Below are positions 12,621-13,809 of a DNA stretch of 13,809 nt, in pieces. A program made the translations under genes and the position numbers. Position 1 is the first letter of the stretch; each line of letters opens with the position of its first letter. The DNA comes from Thermoflexus hugenholtzii JAD2 (GTDB lineage Bacteria; Chloroflexota; Dehalococcoidia; SHYB01): assembly GCA_945861815.1 (NCBI GenBank), contig CAMAVV010000022.1:1-13809 (forward strand), given 5' to 3'. The notes beneath the pieces are model-generated. The model was not told the DNA's origin. It was given only the letters and a program-made list of their open reading frames with translations, and made no database searches.

Positions 12621-13778
12621 ATGCTCGACTTCGCCCTCCTCAACGACCTCCTGACCCCTGAACAGCGCCAGGTCCAGGCCACCGCGCGCAAGTTCCTTGA
12701 CGCCGAAGTCATGCCCCACATCCGCGACTGGTGGGAGCAGGGCGTCGCGCCCAAACATCTCGCCGCCTCCTTTGGAAAACTCGGCTTCTTCGGCCCCACC
12801 CTCCCGGTGCAGTACGGCTGCGCCGGGCTCGACAACGTCTCCTACGGCCTCATCATGTACGAGATCGAGCGCGCCGATTCCGGCCTCCGCAGCTTCGCCA
12901 GCGTCCAGGGCGCCCTCGTCATGTACCCCATCTACGCCTACGGCTCCGAAGAGCAGAAAAAGAAATATCTCCCCAAGCTCGCCTCCGGCGAAATGATCGG
13001 CTGTTTCGGCCTCACCGAGCACGAAGGCGGCTCCGACCCCGGCGCGATGAAGACCCGCGCTCACGCCGAGGGCGACCACTTTGTCCTCAACGGCGTCAAG
13101 ATGTGGATCAGCAACGGCAACATCGCCGATATCGCCATCGTCTGGGCCAAGGACGATCAAGGTGTCGTGCGCGGCTTCGTCGTTCCCACTAAAACCCCCG
13201 GCTTCAAGGCCAACGAGATCAAGCACAAGATGAGCCTCCGCGCCTCCGTCACCAGCGAGCTCGTCCTGCAAGACGTTCGCGTCCACAAGTCCCACCTCCT
13301 GCCAAAATCCAACGGCCTCGGCTCGCCCCTTGGCTGTCTCACCCAGGCCCGCTACGGCATCGCCTGGGGAGCCCTCGGAGCGCTGGAGGCCGTCTACACA
13401 GAGGCCCTCGCCTTCGCCAAGAGCCGAACAACCTTCGGCAAGCCCATCGCCTCGCGCCAGCTCGTCCAGGCCAAGCTCGCCGATATGCTCACCGACCACA
13501 CCAACGGCCTCCTCCTCGCCTGGCGCATCGCCAAACTCAAGGACGAAGGGAAGCTGCACTATAGCCACGTCTCCATGGCAAAGCGCAACAACGTTCGCGC
13601 CGCCCTCAAAGCCGCGCGCACCGCCCGCGAGATCCTCGGCGGCCCCGGCATCACCCTGGAATACAGCGCCATCCGCCACATGCTCAACCTTGAGACCGTG
13701 GATACCTACGAAGGCACCTACGACATCCATACCCTCATCCTCGGCAGAGAAATCACCGGCCTCGGCGCGCTGGAATAA
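12621..13778 (+). CDS. Acyl-CoA dehydrogenase, glutaryl-CoA dehydrogenase-like
   Basis: The 385-residue flavoprotein shows the order N-terminal helical domain, FAD/substrate beta-domain with CFGLTEHEGGSDPGAMKT (128-145) and MWISNGNIAD (161-170), then the C-terminal domain with ARYGIAWGALGA (243-254), RTTFGKPIASRQLVQAKLADM (269-289) and TYEGTYDIH (362-370). E364 is the expected catalytic base. R90 in DSGLRSFASVQGALVMYPI aligns with the glutarate-binding arginine of human GCDH, and SLRAS (205-209) is also GCDH-like. The enzyme would oxidatively decarboxylate glutaryl-CoA to crotonyl-CoA in lysine, tryptophan or benzoate breakdown, passing electrons to ETF. No ETF or CoA-transferase gene adjoins. 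Non-decarboxylating relatives exist, so the exact substrate is inferred. Confidence 0.9.
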   Translation: MLDFALLNDLLTPEQRQVQATARKFLDAEVMPHIRDWWEQGVAPKHLAASFGKLGFFGPTLPVQYGCAGLDNVSYGLIMYEIERADSGLRSFASVQGALVMYPIYAYGSEEQKKKYLPKLASGEMIGCFGLTEHEGGSDPGAMKTRAHAEGDHFVLNGVKMWISNGNIADIAIVWAKDDQGVVRGFVVPTKTPGFKANEIKHKMSLRASVTSELVLQDVRVHKSHLLPKSNGLGSPLGCLTQARYGIAWGALGALEAVYTEALAFAKSRTTFGKPIASRQLVQAKLADMLTDHTNGLLLAWRIAKLKDEGKLHYSHVSMAKRNNVRAALKAARTAREILGGPGITLEYSAIRHMLNLETVDTYEGTYDIHTLILGREITGLGALE

Positions 13779-13780
13779 AT

Positions 13781-13809
13781 CCCCATCCTGTAGGGGCACG
13801 GGGCACGTG
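13781..13809. repeat. Start of a GC-rich palindromic repeat, cut by window end
   Basis: CCCC-ATCCTGTA-GGGG can form a hairpin, and GGGGCAC occurs twice in tandem (13793-13806), followed by GTG at the edge. It begins three bases after the dehydrogenase stop. TGTAGGGGCACGG-type text is familiar from intergenic repeats of Chloroflexota-like genomes, but only the first part is visible. Confidence 0.3.

Noticed and set aside
12555..13799. Long open frame (414 codons) on the minus strand
   Set aside because: It lies exactly antisense to the well-supported acyl-CoA dehydrogenase gene and has no recognisable domain; high GC with C/G at third positions keeps the opposite frame open.

Overview
The window is a high-GC bacterial chromosome segment that is mostly housekeeping, with two accessory stretches that are more AT-rich or repeat-rich. 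No rRNA or phylogenetic marker is present. The holB-ricT neighbourhood, the style of the HolB and RicT proteins and the GC-rich codon use would fit a Chloroflexota lineage (for example Dehalococcoidia or SAR202-like). That is a low-confidence inference, not a measurement.

Layout. Positions 3-1092 (+) carry the 3' part of a CvpA-family membrane protein and an HNH nuclease. Positions 1328-4850 (-) form a likely operon lysA-holB-ricT: diaminopimelate decarboxylase, the DNA polymerase III clamp-loader subunit delta', and the PSP1/RicT partner of the RNA-decay machinery. It is read from a promoter at about 4931-4960 through a 74-nt leader with two hairpins built from the same repeated arm sequence, and it ends at a terminator near 1257-1301.

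Positions 5171-7191 are an accessory patch: an AT-richer gene for a winged-helix / GHKL ATPase / STAS-like (DUF4325) fusion protein, a short overlapping ORF that may be a cut-off partner, and a HigB-HigA type toxin-antitoxin pair on the opposite strand with a palindromic operator candidate. Positions 7319-9240 (+) are a coupled pair: a beta-CASP metallo-beta-lactamase ribonuclease-like protein and a lipoprotein resembling only one lobe of an ABC_sub_bind solute-binding protein. A DsbA/FrnE-like thioredoxin-fold protein lies convergently at 9346-9960 (-).

Positions 10051-11839 are the most unusual part. An intact tRNA-Pro(GGG) is the third unit of a tandem series. Two upstream units match each other exactly over 57 nt and keep tRNA-like arms but lack a 3' acceptor strand. 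A fourth, degenerate tRNA-Pro-like unit follows. A further copy of the tRNA 3' end (CGCCCCGACCA) lies beyond a single amidohydrolase gene, so that gene is bracketed by tRNA-end repeats, as in an integration or excision footprint. A small AT-richer lipoprotein gene and a glutaryl-CoA-dehydrogenase-like acyl-CoA dehydrogenase complete the window.

No CRISPR array, transposase, integrase or known multi-gene defence system is visible. The best leads for something undescribed are the tRNA-Pro-derived tandem units, the one-protein HTH-ATPase-STAS switch, and the lysA leader.
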